64,000 nt of DNA, from positions 186,001 to 250,000 of the forward strand of contig JAQFVV010006695.1 in assembly GCA_028023455.1 (NCBI GenBank), in the 5' to 3' direction. Below are positions 1-13,198 of this stretch, piece after piece. The stretch is from Epiperipatus broadwayi. Lineage: Eukaryota; Onychophora; Udeonychophora; Euonychophora; Peripatidae. Under the pieces are notes generated by a model, which searched no databases, was not told the DNA's origin, and was given only the letters and a program-made list of their open reading frames with translations. The first letter of the stretch is position 1, and every line of letters begins with the position of its first letter. Made by a program: the position numbers and the translations under genes.

Positions 1-420
1 CATTTTTTAACAGGTTTTTTTTTCACCAAAATAAATCTATAATTGTTTTTTTTTAATTTTTTTACTGGGTTTATTTTAATTTTTTAAAAACAAATATAAC
101 TTTATTTTTGGTTTTTAAAACCTTCTGTCTTTTTTTTTGTTTGTTTTTAATTTTTTTTTTTTTTTAACTTCTTTTTAAAACATTTGGTCTTTTATATATA
201 TATTAAAACATTTGTCTTTTTTTTTTTTTTGGATTTACCAGGGGTTCAGAAACATTTATTTTTATTCATAAACAAATACATATAATATGCCTTTTTTGGG
301 GGGGGAAATATTTTTTAAATTTCGATTTACATTTTTTGATTTTTTTTTAAAAAAAACATTTTGTTATTTTTAAAATAATGCTTGAAAAACCAAAAAAATA
401 AAAAATTAACTTTGATTTCA
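1..420. other. Low-complexity T/A-rich intron sequence
   Basis: This stretch is dominated by long T runs and A runs with occasional G runs, and has no open frame or recognisable repeat family. It lies upstream of the first exon seen here, so it is presumably intron of the PIBF1-like gene. The density of homopolymers could be real or could partly reflect long-read homopolymer error. No coding signal is visible from 1 to about 640. Confidence 0.5.
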
Positions 421-715
421 TATATACACAAACAATAACAGTTCACTGAAAACTTCTCACAAATTGCGCGACTTTTGCATGAAGTTTGCCGAATCGCGAT
501 TTACACTCATTTATTAAATTGTGCCACCTAACAAGAAAATTAGGGATGTTTTCCAAATAGGTATAATTTGTAGTTATTCATACAAATTGCAATACATTTA
601 AAATGAAAAACTTTGAACAGCGTACTGTTACACTTTTCGTGACTACAACTACAGACACTCTTACGATATGCTATTGAATATTCAATACTAATGTCTATAT
701 ATACAGTCACAAACG

Positions 716-894
716 TCGCTGATAATATTCACATGCTAGCAGTGTTGGGGAAGTCTTTAGTTCCTCAACATCTAAGTGTTTGAACAGTTTGCAGGTCGTA
801 AGATCTATGAGCTGCCTTGTAAACAGCATATCTCTGTGCTTTTGCATAGAAACAACACCATCCAGCGGTGTGAATCATTCGAAGTTGTAGAACC
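716..894. mobile_element. Partial copy of a short TIR element (MITE-like)
   Basis: This segment is clearly homologous to the right three quarters of the element at 2961-3202. Both share the block around GCTAGC(A/G)(G/A)TGTTGGGGAAG, the block GTTTGAACAGTTT, and the right terminus ending in CGAAGTTGTAGAA. A matching left terminus was not found between 540 and 716, so the copy is either left-truncated or joined to unrelated sequence. It has no coding capacity. Two copies about 2.2 kb apart in one intron indicate an interspersed family. Confidence 0.6.
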
Positions 895-1695
895 TAATTT
901 TTTATTATAAAATTTGTTAAAAAAAGATAAAACCTATTTAAATAGAGAAAACCCATGAAATTATATTTTAAATATGTTTTGCATAAGTAAATAATTTAAA
1001 AGGAGATACTCATATTTTTTTTATTTAAATTTTTGAAATTAAAGTATCAGAATGTGTTAAAATATCAAAATGATGCTTTGCTGAACTGCAAAGGAAATAT
1101 TTTAATAATTTTCAAAATATCTTATTATTGAATTTAGATAGGTTTATTTTAGACCTAAATTTAAATTTAAGAGCTACAAAATAATAAATATATTTTTTAT
1201 GATAGTATAAGTGTATCATTAAGTTTTTTTATTAGAAATAGGGAGATTTATTTAAATTATTTCCCACTACAAAAACAATAGAATATTATTATTTTATTAA
1301 ATAAGGATAATATATTGGCACTATTGTTGTAAGGTTTATTTTATTTGAAATGACCGGAGTGAAGGCTATCTTTTTTTTTTGTTATTTACTTGTAAAATTT
1401 ACAGTATAAATACTTTTATATTATTTTTTTTGTTGTAAATATTTTTATTTTATTTTTGTAACATATTGTTATAGATACAATGTTGTTTAATCATAATAAA
1501 ATTGTTAATTTATTTTTTAAAATTAATATCCTGTTTGAGTTTTGATTTGTCTGCATGTTATTCATTTGATTCTTCATTCCACATGCATGATCCATAGAAA
1601 TTAATAGTTTCAAACATTACTTATTTTGCACATGACTCTTAAAGATTGCTTAAAATATTATTTCTATTATACTTGATTGAATATTAAAGTATATA

Positions 1696-1881
<186 letters not shown>

Positions 1882-2960
1882 GATGTGACCATTGATGATT
1901 GTTTTTAAAATGATCCAACACTAATTTGGGATACCTAATATTGCCACTATATGATATTTAAGAATGCCACATAAAATAAATAAAGATTGTATAATTTTTA
2001 CTTAAAATCTTAATATTTTATTTATATTTTATTGCTAAACACTGATTATTAAGTAGATTTAATGTTAATCATTAAGTTATCTTAGTGGCCTATTGTAGTA
2101 ATTGTTATAAGAATAGTTAGATATCATGTAAAATCCCTCATCATATTTAACTACAGGGTCTTAATTTATTTTTATTATTCGTATCAGAAACAAACCTGAG
2201 ATTATATTTAAAAGAATTGTAAAATTTGTATTGAAAGATGATGAGTAAGAATTATCAGTTAATGTTAAATTTTTAATTAGTATTTTTATTAAAGGAGTAG
2301 TAGTTAAGTTGTTGTTATTTCCATAATAAATTTGCAAATTGTATTTTAAAATTATGTGTGTTTAAAGACTTGAGAGTATTATGTAATAGTTTTATTATGT
2401 GAATTTAGTGGAGTAATATTCTTATGCCATTGGGAATGTATCTTTAGGGATGTATCCTCAATGTTTTAAGTCATTGTACTTTGCTGAATGTCTCATGTGA
2501 AAAGTTTTATAATTGTATTTGTTATTTTTATTCAAACCATATTTATTTGTAAGAATGAACTAGTTATAAATTAAAATTATTAATAAAATGAATGAGTTGA
2601 ATATTCTAGTTAGAACCTTAATTATTTATTATGAATCTAAGTATTATTATATTTTAATTTAATAAATTTCTTATAGTTAGTTATTAAAAAATATTAATTT
2701 TATTTGATACTGTATGTTAGTAATGTATCTTGAGCTAGTCTTAATCTTAATTGTCTTAATAATCATTGGTTATGTAATTTGTCTGTAGTATAATATAGTT
2801 ATATCCTAGTTAGCTGGAAAGTCAATTTTAGTTTTTCTTTTAAGTAAGGGTACAATCTATATGTTTACTTAATACTTCTTAAAAGAAATTCTATGAAAAT
2901 ATTTAGTAATACTATTTGCACTTAAAATTCTTTTGAAAGATACATTGAAGTGCATATTTT

Positions 2961-3202
2961 GTTTCTACAACTTCGGATGATCCACATTGCATGATGGCAC
3001 TGTTGCTTTTGCAAAACAAATAGATATAACATTATCGTCAAATGCTAGCGATGTTGGGGAAGTCTTGACTTCATCAACATCAAGTGTTTGAACAGTTTAC
3101 AGACTGTAAGATCTATGAGTGGCCTTGTAAACAGCATATTTTTGTGCTTTTGGATAGAAACAACACCATCAAGCGGTGTGGATAGTCCGAAGTTGTAGAA
3201 TC
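2961..3202. mobile_element. 242-bp non-autonomous TIR element with 8-bp target duplication
   Basis: The ends are imperfect ~25-bp inverted repeats: left GTTTCTACAACTTCGG..., right (reverse complement) GATTCTACAACTTCGG.... They are flanked by perfect 8-bp direct repeats CATATTTT at 2953-2960 and 3203-3210. An 8-bp duplication is typical of hAT, P and Merlin superfamilies; the length and lack of ORF make this a MITE. The subterminal phrase CCATCAAGCGG near the right end also occurs in the 8431-9594 element, suggesting common mobilisation. Superfamily is not determined because no transposase is present. Confidence 0.85.
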
Positions 3203-4905
3203 CATATTTTTTCACAGTATATTTTGAAACTGACCAGAAACCTTTCTTTTCAGATGTATCACAGTAATTCTATGCAATATAATTGTAAAGAACCATTGAT
3301 GTTTCAATGTATTTGCAACACATCTTATTGAGAATTAATTTCTTTCTTAAGTTGTAAGAATGTGTATATTGCTTTAAATATATACACTTCTTTAAAAATT
3401 TTAAATAAAGTACTTTTAAGAAAGAGAAAGCTCTGACAGTGTGTGTTGCAATTGCACTGAAATGTTGGTTATATTTTTTAATAGCTGATATCATTGGATT
3501 ATTGTCATATACTTGTATAGGAAAGTTTCTCATTATCTTTAAAATATGCAGAGAAGAATATACCAAAGCAATGTATCTTTCAAAAGGATTTAACTATCGG
3601 TGGTATGATTAGTCAAAATAGTTACACACAGGTTCTCATTAAAACATTGTAAGCAAAAAAATTTTATTCATGAAATTTTATTAATAAATTATATATATAT
3701 CGTCAGGACACTGTTTATGATGTAAAGTATGATTATTCGTTAAAATTAATTTTTCATCAATCATCTAACATATTAATTAACTTTCAACAGTTTTGATGTA
3801 AATTGAAGTGGAATTGTTTAATAGAATTGTATTACATTTCAAAATGAACAAATATAAAATAGAATGGCTTTCAATATGTGACAACTTTAATATATTTAAA
3901 ATATGCAATTTCTCATTATCAAAAATTTAAATTTTTATTTGATTATCTAATTCACTGTTCCCTAACTTTTTCTGGTATGGAGTACATTTATAAATAAATA
4001 TACTTTCAAATAATGTTAAAAATTAACTCATAACAGTAATCAGATTTATTTATACAAAATGTTTTTAAATTAAAACAAACTTATTAGAAACATTTCATTT
4101 GTTTCAAGACTTGATGGGCATATGCATAAGTATTTCTGAGTGCCATGTGCCTACTAGCAGAGTTTGAGCCTACTCATCCAATTTTTATTTTGTCTAAATG
4201 TTGAATTGAAAATATACTACAAAATATAAAATGAGCAAAAAATCTTACCCCCCCCTCCCCCAATAAATAAATCAATCAAAAATTAGTAAACAATTTTTTT
4301 TCAAATAAATCACAAAATATTTTATTCTAATCTATCAAAATTGTTTTATTTGAACTTGAGAGCAACTGTATATAAATCAGTGTGAGTGTAAAGTTTTGCA
4401 TCCAGATTTTGAGATTACTATGACTGTTTTACTCGACATAGTTTTGGGAGTTTGGCATATATATTTAAAAATGAAGGTAGTAAAATTATAACTATGGAGA
4501 ATACTCATTGAATTTGTAATTCATATTTCAACTTGATGTCACCTAATAATCATAATTATAAAATATCTGAGATTAGTGAAAAACATAATCTAAAATGTAG
4601 CTTGTTCTTAAAATTTTTTGCATAAAGTAAGTAAATTGAAATTGGTTTATGTTTATTTTGAATGAATGAGTCATTAATGGTTATGTATTACTAAAAATAA
4701 AATTTTATTTAAAATTATAATTTATATATTTAGGGTCAAACTCAGAATAGTATTGTAATAATTAATCACCATTGTCAAAAATCATTCATTTTGTTTTATC
4801 AATTAATTACTTGCAAGAAGAAAACACTTCATCATTTGAATATAATAAATTTGTAATCCATTTATTTATATATCTACACCTAACTTTGATTTATAAAATA
4901 ATAAT

Positions 4906-4996
4906 TCATACCATTTACATCTTTCTTAAACACTTTATCAATACTCTTTATTTATATCAAAACTAAAAGTGTTTAAGAAAGGTGTAAATGGTATGA
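4906..4996. repeat. Short near-palindrome (91 bp)
   Basis: The left arm (about 4906-4934, reading TCATACCATTTACA... ) is the reverse complement of the right arm (about 4966-4996, ...TGTAAATGGTATGA) with a ~30-bp loop. It is AT-rich and non-coding, and resembles the other intronic foldbacks in this window. It may be a degenerate MITE; no target duplication was recognised. Confidence 0.7.
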
Positions 4997-5214
4997 TATG
5001 TTAAAGTAGAAATCAATACATAACAAAAGGAAGAAGAAGAAAAAAAATAAAATAATAATTATAAAGAAAGTAAATTTAGTTGATATTTCATGATTTTTTT
5101 TTCTAAAGTATTATTTAATTATTTTTAATATATCATATTTTAAAAAAAATAATTAAAAATAATAATAAAGTAATATTTAGATATAATATTTACTATGTTT
5201 TTTTTTTCCCTCAG

Positions 5215-5305
5215 CTGATAATGAAGAAGAAGCAGAGAAGTTGTTAATATCATATGGCTGTGGTGCTAATCTTCCTATTTCTATTAAAAGACGATTTCAG
5301 CAGAG
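5215..5305 (+). CDS. PIBF1: PIBF1/CEP90-like gene, internal exon 1 of 6 in window
   Basis: Progesterone-induced blocking factor 1 (CEP90) is a long coiled-coil protein of centriolar satellites needed for ciliogenesis. The exon follows a good polypyrimidine tract and TTTCCCTCAG acceptor and ends at CAGAG|GTAAAA. It begins with two bases finishing an earlier codon, then encodes DNEEEAEKLLISYG, CGANLP and KRRFQQ, ending with two bases of the next codon. This closely follows the vertebrate PIBF1 stretch [20 protein letters not shown]...KRRLKQ as I recall it. Length is 91 bp. The next exon supplies the third base of a serine codon, as expected. Preceding exons are outside the window or undetected. 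Orthology rests on the continuous match over the following exons. Confidence 0.93.
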
Positions 5306-5439
5306 GTAAAATTTGTACATCAATGGCAAAATTGTATTCATATTACATAATCAAAAAAGATCATATGAATGCAACTTACGCAACAAATTTCAGAAACAAA
5401 TTTTATTTATTGTTTCAGCGCTGCTTATATTGTGAGCTT

Positions 5440-5620
5440 GAATAAACAATAGTTGTTAGTGCTTATTAAATCCCTAATCAATATTCTATCTATATACCTA
5501 GATTAGTTTCTGGCTTATGGCCTTCATCAATGAAAAGCTTGTATCTGGATCTAGTACACCTGATTCTTTTGGATCTAATTCATTTTTTATCCAGCGGCTA
5601 TCTTTTCCTTTTTTTTTTCA
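5440..5620. repeat. Copy of a dispersed ~200-bp repeat
   Basis: This segment contains the ordered phrases AATCCCTAATCAATATTCT, TTTCTGGCTTATGG, ATCAATGAAAAGCTT, GGATCTAGTACACCTG and TTTTGGATCTAATTCA. The same order appears in three diverged units at 54900-55800, one of them inverted. It is therefore an interspersed repeat. No terminal repeats or coding potential were recognised, so it could be a MITE or SINE-like family. Confidence 0.6.
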
Positions 5621-6048
5621 TTATTATCAAGCTATCTGTTTATATTTAAAAGCATCTTAATATTTTGAATCCAATCTAACTTGTTTGTAATCTTATAGAT
5701 CTGATACCAATTCAGTATCTCTATATTATGATATTTTTCAGTTTTATTATTTATCGAATGTACAGTAGGTGGCAGCATTGGAATAGAATAAATAGAGTTT
5801 GTATTCATGTTGTATTAAATTAAAATATTAGTCTTATGACTAGTTTAAAAGTTACATTAGAAAAAACTAAAGTTTTAACTAAAGTATTAAATTTTTTTTT
5901 TTTTTTACTTTTTAAAAAGTTGAAAATTTATTTTTCTTTTGATTTTGAAACAGTACTTTAGGATAACAATGAATTTAAAATATCATCTACACAGTTTTTT
6001 TTTCAAAACAATTCATAAATTTTAAAATATATAAATGAATACACCAAA

Positions 6049-6204
6049 CTTTTTTTTTAAAACTTGATTTTTATATGTCTATTATAAAAATATAACTACC
6101 CACCAACGTTTATTTTATAATAAAGTCTTTTTCAAGGAAAATTCAAATGTTGGTGTGTTGTTATATTTTTATAATAATCATATAAAAATCAAGTTTTAAA
6201 AAGG
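6049..6204. repeat. Near-palindromic foldback (~155 bp)
   Basis: The left arm (AAACTTTTTTTTTAAAACTTG... to CACCAACG, about 6049-6111) is reverse complementary to the right arm (GTTGGTGTGTTGTTATA... to CAAGTTTTAAAAAG, about 6147-6204). The loop is about 35 bp. It sits in the intron between the first two exons. It fits a foldback MITE; no target duplication was identified. Confidence 0.75.
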
Positions 6205-6682
6205 AAGTTAGATAAATTATAATTCTATTTAATTTTTTTATTTTTGAACAAAAAAATTACAACTTTCTTGTTTAAGATTTTTTTTTTTAAAAAAAAAAAA
6301 AAAAACAGTTTTGAGATGCTGGGATTTGATATAAATGTTTGAAGTATTTTTAAAAAAAATATGATTATGAATTTAAAATGTGATAGAAAATAGCTAGAAT
6401 TATGATGATTTGATTAGAATTAAAGAGACCTAGACATTTTTGAAGCAAGTAAATATGTTGAAATCTAGTGCATTTAGAAGGATATTCTGCATGATAGTAA
6501 CAAAGTCTACAAAGAGAACTAAATATATTCCTTCTTATTTGAAGAAATAAAAGCATATTTTTCAAGAGTGAACAGATGTATAAATTTTTCATGCAGTAGT
6601 GATAATAGGTTTTAAGCAGATATTACATATTATCTTATGACTTTATTAAAAAAAATTAATCATGTTTATTTTTTCCTTTTAG

Positions 6683-6785
6683 TGTGCACCTAGCTAGCAG
6701 AGTTATTCGTTTAGAACAAAAGAATACATCTTTAAAGAAAGAGTTAGATAAAGAAAAAGTGAAAGTCCAGCATCTATCTGATGAG
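6683..6785 (+). CDS. PIBF1: PIBF1/CEP90-like gene, exon 2 of 6 in window
   Basis: The acceptor is TTTTCCTTTTAG and the donor is GATGAG|GTATTT. The first base completes the serine codon begun in the previous exon; 34 codons follow, starting VHLASRVIRLEQKN and ending VQHLSDE. Vertebrate PIBF1 has SVHLARRVLQLEKQN at this point. The residues form a heptad-like coiled coil rich in Leu, Lys and Glu, as expected for this protein. The exon is 103 bp and ends in phase 0, and the next exon starts in phase 0. Confidence 0.93.
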
Positions 6786-8430
6786 GTATTTATTTAAAAA
6801 AAAAACATATTTTAGTAAAATATTTTTTTTAAAAATCTGACTTGAATTTATTTTTAAAAAATAAGTTTTCAAATCTACAAAAGCTGAGTTTATCATTCAT
6901 CGTCTGATAAGATGTGATTATCTGTATTTTATTTTTGATTGAAATCACAATAAAATTTGACTGGTTTTATATTCTGAATTTACCATTTTGACATAGACAT
7001 TATGTCTTTAATTATATAATTAAGTATAGTAGTATATCTGATTTTTACATTCTCCTGATACAATCTCACACAAAAATTAAAATAAGAGTTTAATGGGTAA
7101 TATCTTCAGTAAAAGATAAATAAATTTATAGCTTAAAGTCAATCTAGGCACCAAATTGTTCATTTGTATTGACTATTCAATTAATGAAGCCAATATTATT
7201 AAGCCATACATATATTTCAAAAGAGCTTATCATTGTAATTAGTGGATATGATACATTGTCCATAGTTAACTTTTGAGTGGATTATAAAGTCATGAATGAG
7301 GCTTTACTTTTTAGAACTACTTGCATTATAAATTTTAATAACAAACAGTTATGCTAATTTTAAATACTAAAACACTTTTATATTAAAGGAGCTGGACTAT
7401 TCTGCACACAGCTCAGATCCTGCTACCTAATTTTCATTTTTTAATTTTGTGAAAAAACGATAAAGCTTTGCATTTGATGTTGCTGCATGGATATAACTCA
7501 TGTAGTCTAAATTTAAAATATACAAACCTTCAAGATCATGTTCTATTATTTTTTGAAATATTTTTTTAATATTATTAGTTATTGTTGTTATTATTCTATT
7601 TATAATAACATATACATAGAAAAATATGTTGGTTATTAATTAATTAGATCACTGTGAGTCAATCCGTTTTTTTTTGTTTTATAACATATCTTCTTAATTA
7701 ACCTTCATAATGATTAAACATTATATATATATATTGTAACCAACTGTTTTCCAACTATTGGTCATCAACAAAATTATTGCACATCAAGAACTGTTGCCTT
7801 CCGGCCTTATTTGCTACATCACTTGTATGTTACATTTAAATCATAAAATAGCTTAACATCTACTTTGGATATGTCCGTATCAAGACACACTTAAGTTAGA
7901 CAAGAGGGTTCATTTTACTGCCACTCAATGTGCTATGGTACCAGCATTACTATAAGAGATTATAACTACTAGTCTGGTTTAGATCTTTTATCTGGTTGCG
8001 ATATTAAAATGATTTACATAGTGAACAATACCACATTACAAACTCATTAATTGATTTGACAACTAGCATATTATACTTTCTATTGATTGAATTATGCATA
8101 AACCACAGTGCTTAAACTTTACTACTTAGGTACTTGATTATAATTGGAAAATAATAATGAATTCTATCAATCACTCATTGAATAATTTCCAAGAATACAT
8201 GATAATTATCATTTATGATTGCTATGATGGATGAATTCTAAAGTTGAAATATGTAATTAACAATTCCCTTAAACTATAACGGCTAGAAATTAACTGAGTT
8301 GGTAATTAATGATTTGGAATAACCATGTATGCAAAAGCAATAATTAAGATATTACAAAGATTACACTAACATTTATTTACACTAAATTTACATTTTATTT
8401 ATAGCTGAAACATATAACAAAACAAAAAAT

Positions 8431-9594
8431 GGTACTGTTCTATTAGATCATGTCAGCCACTTGATGGCATTGTTGTTCGCCAAAAACACATAAATATAAT
8501 GTTACCGGGCCCACCCCGTTATTTGTTAAAGAATAATAATCATACAGGTTAATGTAATTCATTTATTTCCTTAATAAATTTACTGGAACAATTTTATGAA
8601 AACATACATTATTGCAAATATTCTATTATAGTAGAATTCCCTGTGGCATCACCCCCCCCCCCCCACCGCAAACTTTACAAAGTCTATTAGCATTATTTGA
8701 GAGATAACTAACTACATTGTAGTGGGAAAAAATGCTGATAATGCTTTAATTACTGAACAATTTCTTTTGGTCTGTGGATAGAAGTACGAGAAATTTTATA
8801 GTCATACATTTTATCCAAAGACTTAATGTAATTCATTGATTTCCTTAATCAATTCCTGAAATTTAGTCGAGAATAATTTTACGCTACAAAAAATTTAAAA
8901 AGCTTTAACGACAAGTGGCGAAAAATTTCATCTTAGTCCTGCAATGTAGGGCAGATAGTATGCCTTTTTACATCCACAAGAATTAAAACTTTATCAATTC
9001 ACATACCTTATTGCAAAGATTTTATTAGAGTAGAATTAATTAATTCCCTGTGTACGCTGGCTTCTATGGACAGCAGTTACCCCATTTTCAAACTTTGTTT
9101 TCAAGTCAGCCATTTTATTAATCATGCATGTGCTCTTGCGCAAATGTGACTTTTCGCATGAGCTGGTCGAAATCTTGCTTGAACATACCCTTTCCAAATT
9201 TTTTGAAGATGTCACATTGAGTAGGGAAGCATGGCGACAGGTTGACAATTGTTAGGAGATAATAGTAGGTCAGATGACTTGTAAGCTAATTCCTTTGACA
9301 TGCATATTTGAAGTGTTGTGGTAGGCTCAGGACAATGCTGTAAAGAACTTTGAACTGTGATCATTGGGATAAAGTGCGTAACACTAAAGCAGGCCGGCCG
9401 TCGATAAACGGCATCTTTCTGTGCTTTATAGCATAGAAATAATGGTGGCTGCCGCATTTAAACGACTTCTTTCTGTGCTTTTGTGCATAGATATATAGGT
9501 CTAGCAGCCAGCGGCTGCATAAATCTCATATTTATGTGATTTTTCATATAAATAGGGCCATCAAGCGGCTGACACGATCTAATAGAACAGTACC
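8431..9594. mobile_element. 1.16-kb non-autonomous DNA transposon, GGTAC ends
   Basis: The terminal inverted repeats are long and clear: left GGTACTGTTCTATTAGATCA..., continuing through GTCAGCCACTTGATGGC; the right end is its reverse complement, with GCCATCAAGCGGCTGAC preceding GATCTAATAGAACAGTACC. Flanking 8-mers CAAAAAAT (8423-8430) and CAAATAAT (9595-9602) match at 7 of 8 positions, consistent with an 8-bp target duplication. The right subterminal region has repeated hairpin modules of the type TTTCTGTGCTTT..GCATAGAAA. Open frames inside are short (under 85 codons) and show no transposase motif. It resembles the ends of the 30837-41922 composite. Confidence 0.85.
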
Positions 9595-11423
9595 CAAATA
9601 ATTTAAATATTGGAACAAAATACAATATTAAATGTCCACATCTAAATTCTGATACTTGCCAAGATACCCAAAATAATATCATAAGTGAGCATTATTTATT
9701 CAAAAAAAAATTATAATAAAATAATAATAAGTTTGATAATATAATGCCTTGTTATGGAAATTATTCCATTTTAAGAATCAGCATAATTAACATACCAATT
9801 AATTGCAATTACATATTTTCCTTAGTTTCAAATAAGTATGAATGACATTCATATCTGATTCCCTTGTTTATGGATTCTCTAATCTCCTATAAGATATTTA
9901 TTTATGTTGTTGAAATTTATTATTTTAATACAGCATAAACCTTAAGTCTATTAGAGTGAACTGATTGCACTATTGGTTTCAACAATTTCTTATTACATTA
10001 CTTTAACTTAGATTAAATTTGAGGGTAGCTGGATTACAAATATTCATTCAATCTGTAAGAATATACATCGCATACCTTCCTTAAGCTATTCATCATCAAC
10101 AACTAATGAACAATAAATATTTACACAACAATGATTTACCGCTCAATGCACAGGATAACACTACTAACATAGACATTAAAGAATTAAGTCTGTATCAACA
10201 ATAATATTATTAGTCTAGGGTCATGTCTGAATATACTTGAATTAAATATCCAAGTGTCTGTCAGCGCCTATATGGATACAAGAAAATACATAATAAAAGA
10301 TCAACAACTTCCTTAATATATCATATCATCCAAGCATATTCATTAAGATCATGACCACCATATAACATTACGTTGGATATCTCCATGAGGACTGTAAAAT
10401 ACTAATGACTTCCTAATTCAATAATCCCACTAGAAAATGAAAAATCAGGTACATTCAACAGGAAATTCACAGCTGTAAAATGGTCACCTCCACCTATCCT
10501 CGCTCTCACAGATTCACTAAATTGTCATTCACAGTGATAACGATCGGTTATAAATGTATTTTACCATGTATACAATGAATTTAGTAGAATCCTACCAACC
10601 ATCATCAATCTATAAATTGTTTATATTTAAGCAAAATACACAAACTTTAGGTTCATATTATTAAAATCCCTTTTCCTTTAAACCCAATATTGGTTAAATG
10701 GGCTGTTGAAATATTCTGAAATTACGATATAAATTAATAAACCAAAATATAATGTTGTTTAACATATTTTAGAATAAATTATAATAATAAGTTTTATCAT
10801 CACACTATTAAAGTTCAATATTACAATTATAATATCATTAAATACCTTTGAAAACAAATAATGATGAACTTTAATCATCAACGACCACCATCTATCCCCC
10901 TCTTAAGATTAAATATCAATATTACCTTACCTTCATTTTAATTAATAACCCATAATTTACGTAGCATACACTATAGCACAAATGTATGTATAACTATTAA
11001 ATATAAAACATATAAAATATATATATAAAGTAAACCAACACACACTCTTTAACTTCACACCATTTTGCGCAAGATATCCAAAATAATACCCAACACTTAA
11101 AATACATTCGGCGTTTATAGTTCGAATATTATTAAGTTCTTGCTTTCCATTTCCATATTCTCATTGCGTTGTAAATATTCCTAGGAAAAACTTAGATATC
11201 CAAATATCTTCAGTTAATCATCCTTAAGTTACAAAGTACAAACCTCACCGAATATTTCATATCTCCAAATAATTTCTAATATAATAATAAAATTGTAGAG
11301 TCTTATTCTGGAAAATAAGTTGATCATTCTAGATTTTTTTATCATTTAATATATCACTATTTTAAATAAAGATTTACTTCACGATAAGACTATAAGTAAC
11401 TTTGTGTCAATTCTTTATCCTTT

Positions 11424-11980
11424 ACCAAATATATAATTTTACATTTCCATTAATAGCTGACTTTCTCGAATAACTCATAAATGTTGTCATCATATCCAAA
11501 TAAGCTTTCGGATAGCACTAATAATTTAATGAATAATTTTATCTTACCATCTAGAATATCCAAAGTGTAATATATAATTTAACAATTCCATTCACAACTG
11601 GAAATTTAGGTTTATTTCCAAACATCATTAGTATACCCAGGTAAGCTTTAACAAATTCCTTAATTAATAAAAAAAAAAATGAAATGACTATCCGAACAGT
11701 AAAGATGTTTGGTGCACAATATATAATTTAGGGATTTCACTGAGAAATTGATGCTCAAATATAACGTTGTTCATATCCCGAATAATTTTGACAATTTCCT
11801 TAACTAACAGAAAAAAAAGAATTTATCCAAGCAGTAAATATGTTTGAAGCACAATAGGCACTTCACTGACAGTAATAAATATATGCTTAAATATAAATGT
11901 CATCCATATCCGAATAGTTTTGACAATTTCCTTAACTAACAAAAAAAAAATCAATTTATCCAAGCAGCATGAAGGTCCGA
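11424..11980. repeat. Degraded tandem array, period about 140 bp
   Basis: A recurring phrase (CA)AATATATAATTT followed by a (C)ATTTCCATT/ATTTCACTGA-type phrase occurs at about 11424, 11562, 11711 and 11844 (138, 149 and 133 bp apart). A second phrase, CAATTTCCTTAACTAAC followed by an A run and TTTATCCAAGCAG, recurs in the same register. The units are diverged, so the array is old. Similar but weaker words upstream (near 11220-11280) may be further copies. Confidence 0.6.
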
Positions 11981-13005
11981 AGTATGACGTAGATTAATAT
12001 GAAAGAATATTATTTAATTAATAATATTCCTTTTGAACTTAACATTTCAAATTAAATCAGAACTTTATTTACACATTCCGTTTCTTCTGCTTTACTCTAT
12101 TTAGCTTAGTATTATTGAATCTTGCAATGCATTTTATAAATATGACGAATATTGTTTCCCCCAGTTATAAATTGAAAAGAGTCAGAGCAAATGTTCCTCA
12201 GGACAGAAATTTTGAGCTTTTACATATTCATAATAAATGATCACACTCTAATTTTAAATAATTGTAAAATTGATATTACCAATTCGTTTAAGAAGTTTTT
12301 TTTTCTTTATGTCTTATAATCCAACAGACTTCCCACCAAAAAAAAAAAAAAGAAAAATCTTTTTCATTTGCATATCTTAACACGAGACAATTTAGCAGTG
12401 AAAATAAAATTAAAATAATACTTGGGAGAATTTACAACTTAGTTTAAACCACTTTCAAATTTAATAAACCATATTTCTGTATTTCACTCTTTTAATAAAA
12501 TCAATATAAAATTATACCAAATTTTAAACTACATTTATTTTAGTAAATATGAGAAACTATAGGAAAATTTAATTATTGATATAATTAACCACACCTTAAA
12601 TTATGTCATACTGAAACGTTTATCATTATAACTAATTTATAATATCAAAATAATATATGATAAGCTAAATAAAATATATAGCTAACATATTCTGAACAGA
12701 CACATGTAAAGGAAAAAAAAATATCAGGTTTTTCCTTCAATTGCATACTAATATAATTTATTTTGAATTTATAAAAAATTTAATTTTTTTTTCTTTTTTT
12801 TTTCAAAAACACTACAAATGCCAATCGATCTATTCCCAATGGAGTTGGGTATTAGGATTACAATATATATATACGTAACCTTGTAATTGAATATTTATAA
12901 ATACAATAATCAGATATATGTAAAGTATAACTTTAAAAATTTTATTTATGTATATATATATATTTGTTTGGTGAAGAATTAATGTAATTTTTTTATTTTA
13001 TTTAG

Positions 13006-13136
13006 TTGAACAATACAAACAAGTTGGTTAATGAAGCTCAGCAGCCCTATACTTATTTAATTGAAAGTCTACGTATCAGGGATGACAAAATAAATAAGCT
13101 CCAAGATATTATTGAAACTTTGAAAAATGATTTAGT
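13006..13136 (+). CDS. PIBF1: PIBF1/CEP90-like gene, exon 3 of 6 in window
   Basis: The acceptor is TTTTATTTAG and the donor is TTAGT|GTAAGA. The exon encodes LNNTNKLVNEAQQPYTYLIE, then SLRIRDDKINKLQDIIETLK and NDL, ending with GT of a valine codon. Vertebrate PIBF1 has [23 protein letters not shown] at this place; the QQPY.YLIES.R.RD.KI signature is the strongest single piece of evidence for the gene identity. The exon is 131 bp (43 codons plus two bases) and the next exon begins with the missing third base. Confidence 0.95.
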
Positions 13137-13198
13137 GTAAGATTTTTGTTTGTTGTTTATATTTTCATATATCTGTATATCTGTTTTCTTATATATAT

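Larger units (their letters stand above)
6786..13005 (+). other. PIBF1-like intron (6.2 kb)
   Basis: This is a GT...AG intron between the 103-bp and 131-bp exons. Its contents, annotated separately, are a 1.16-kb TIR element (8431-9594) and a degraded tandem array (about 11424-11980). The remaining parts, 6786-8420, 9603-11420 and 11980-13005, are AT-rich unique sequence in which I see no exon, RNA gene or recognisable transposon. Confidence 0.85.

Noticed and set aside
5254-5445. 63-codon + strand ORF overlapping the first exon
   Set aside because: It is in a different frame from the PIBF1 match and runs through the splice donor into the intron.
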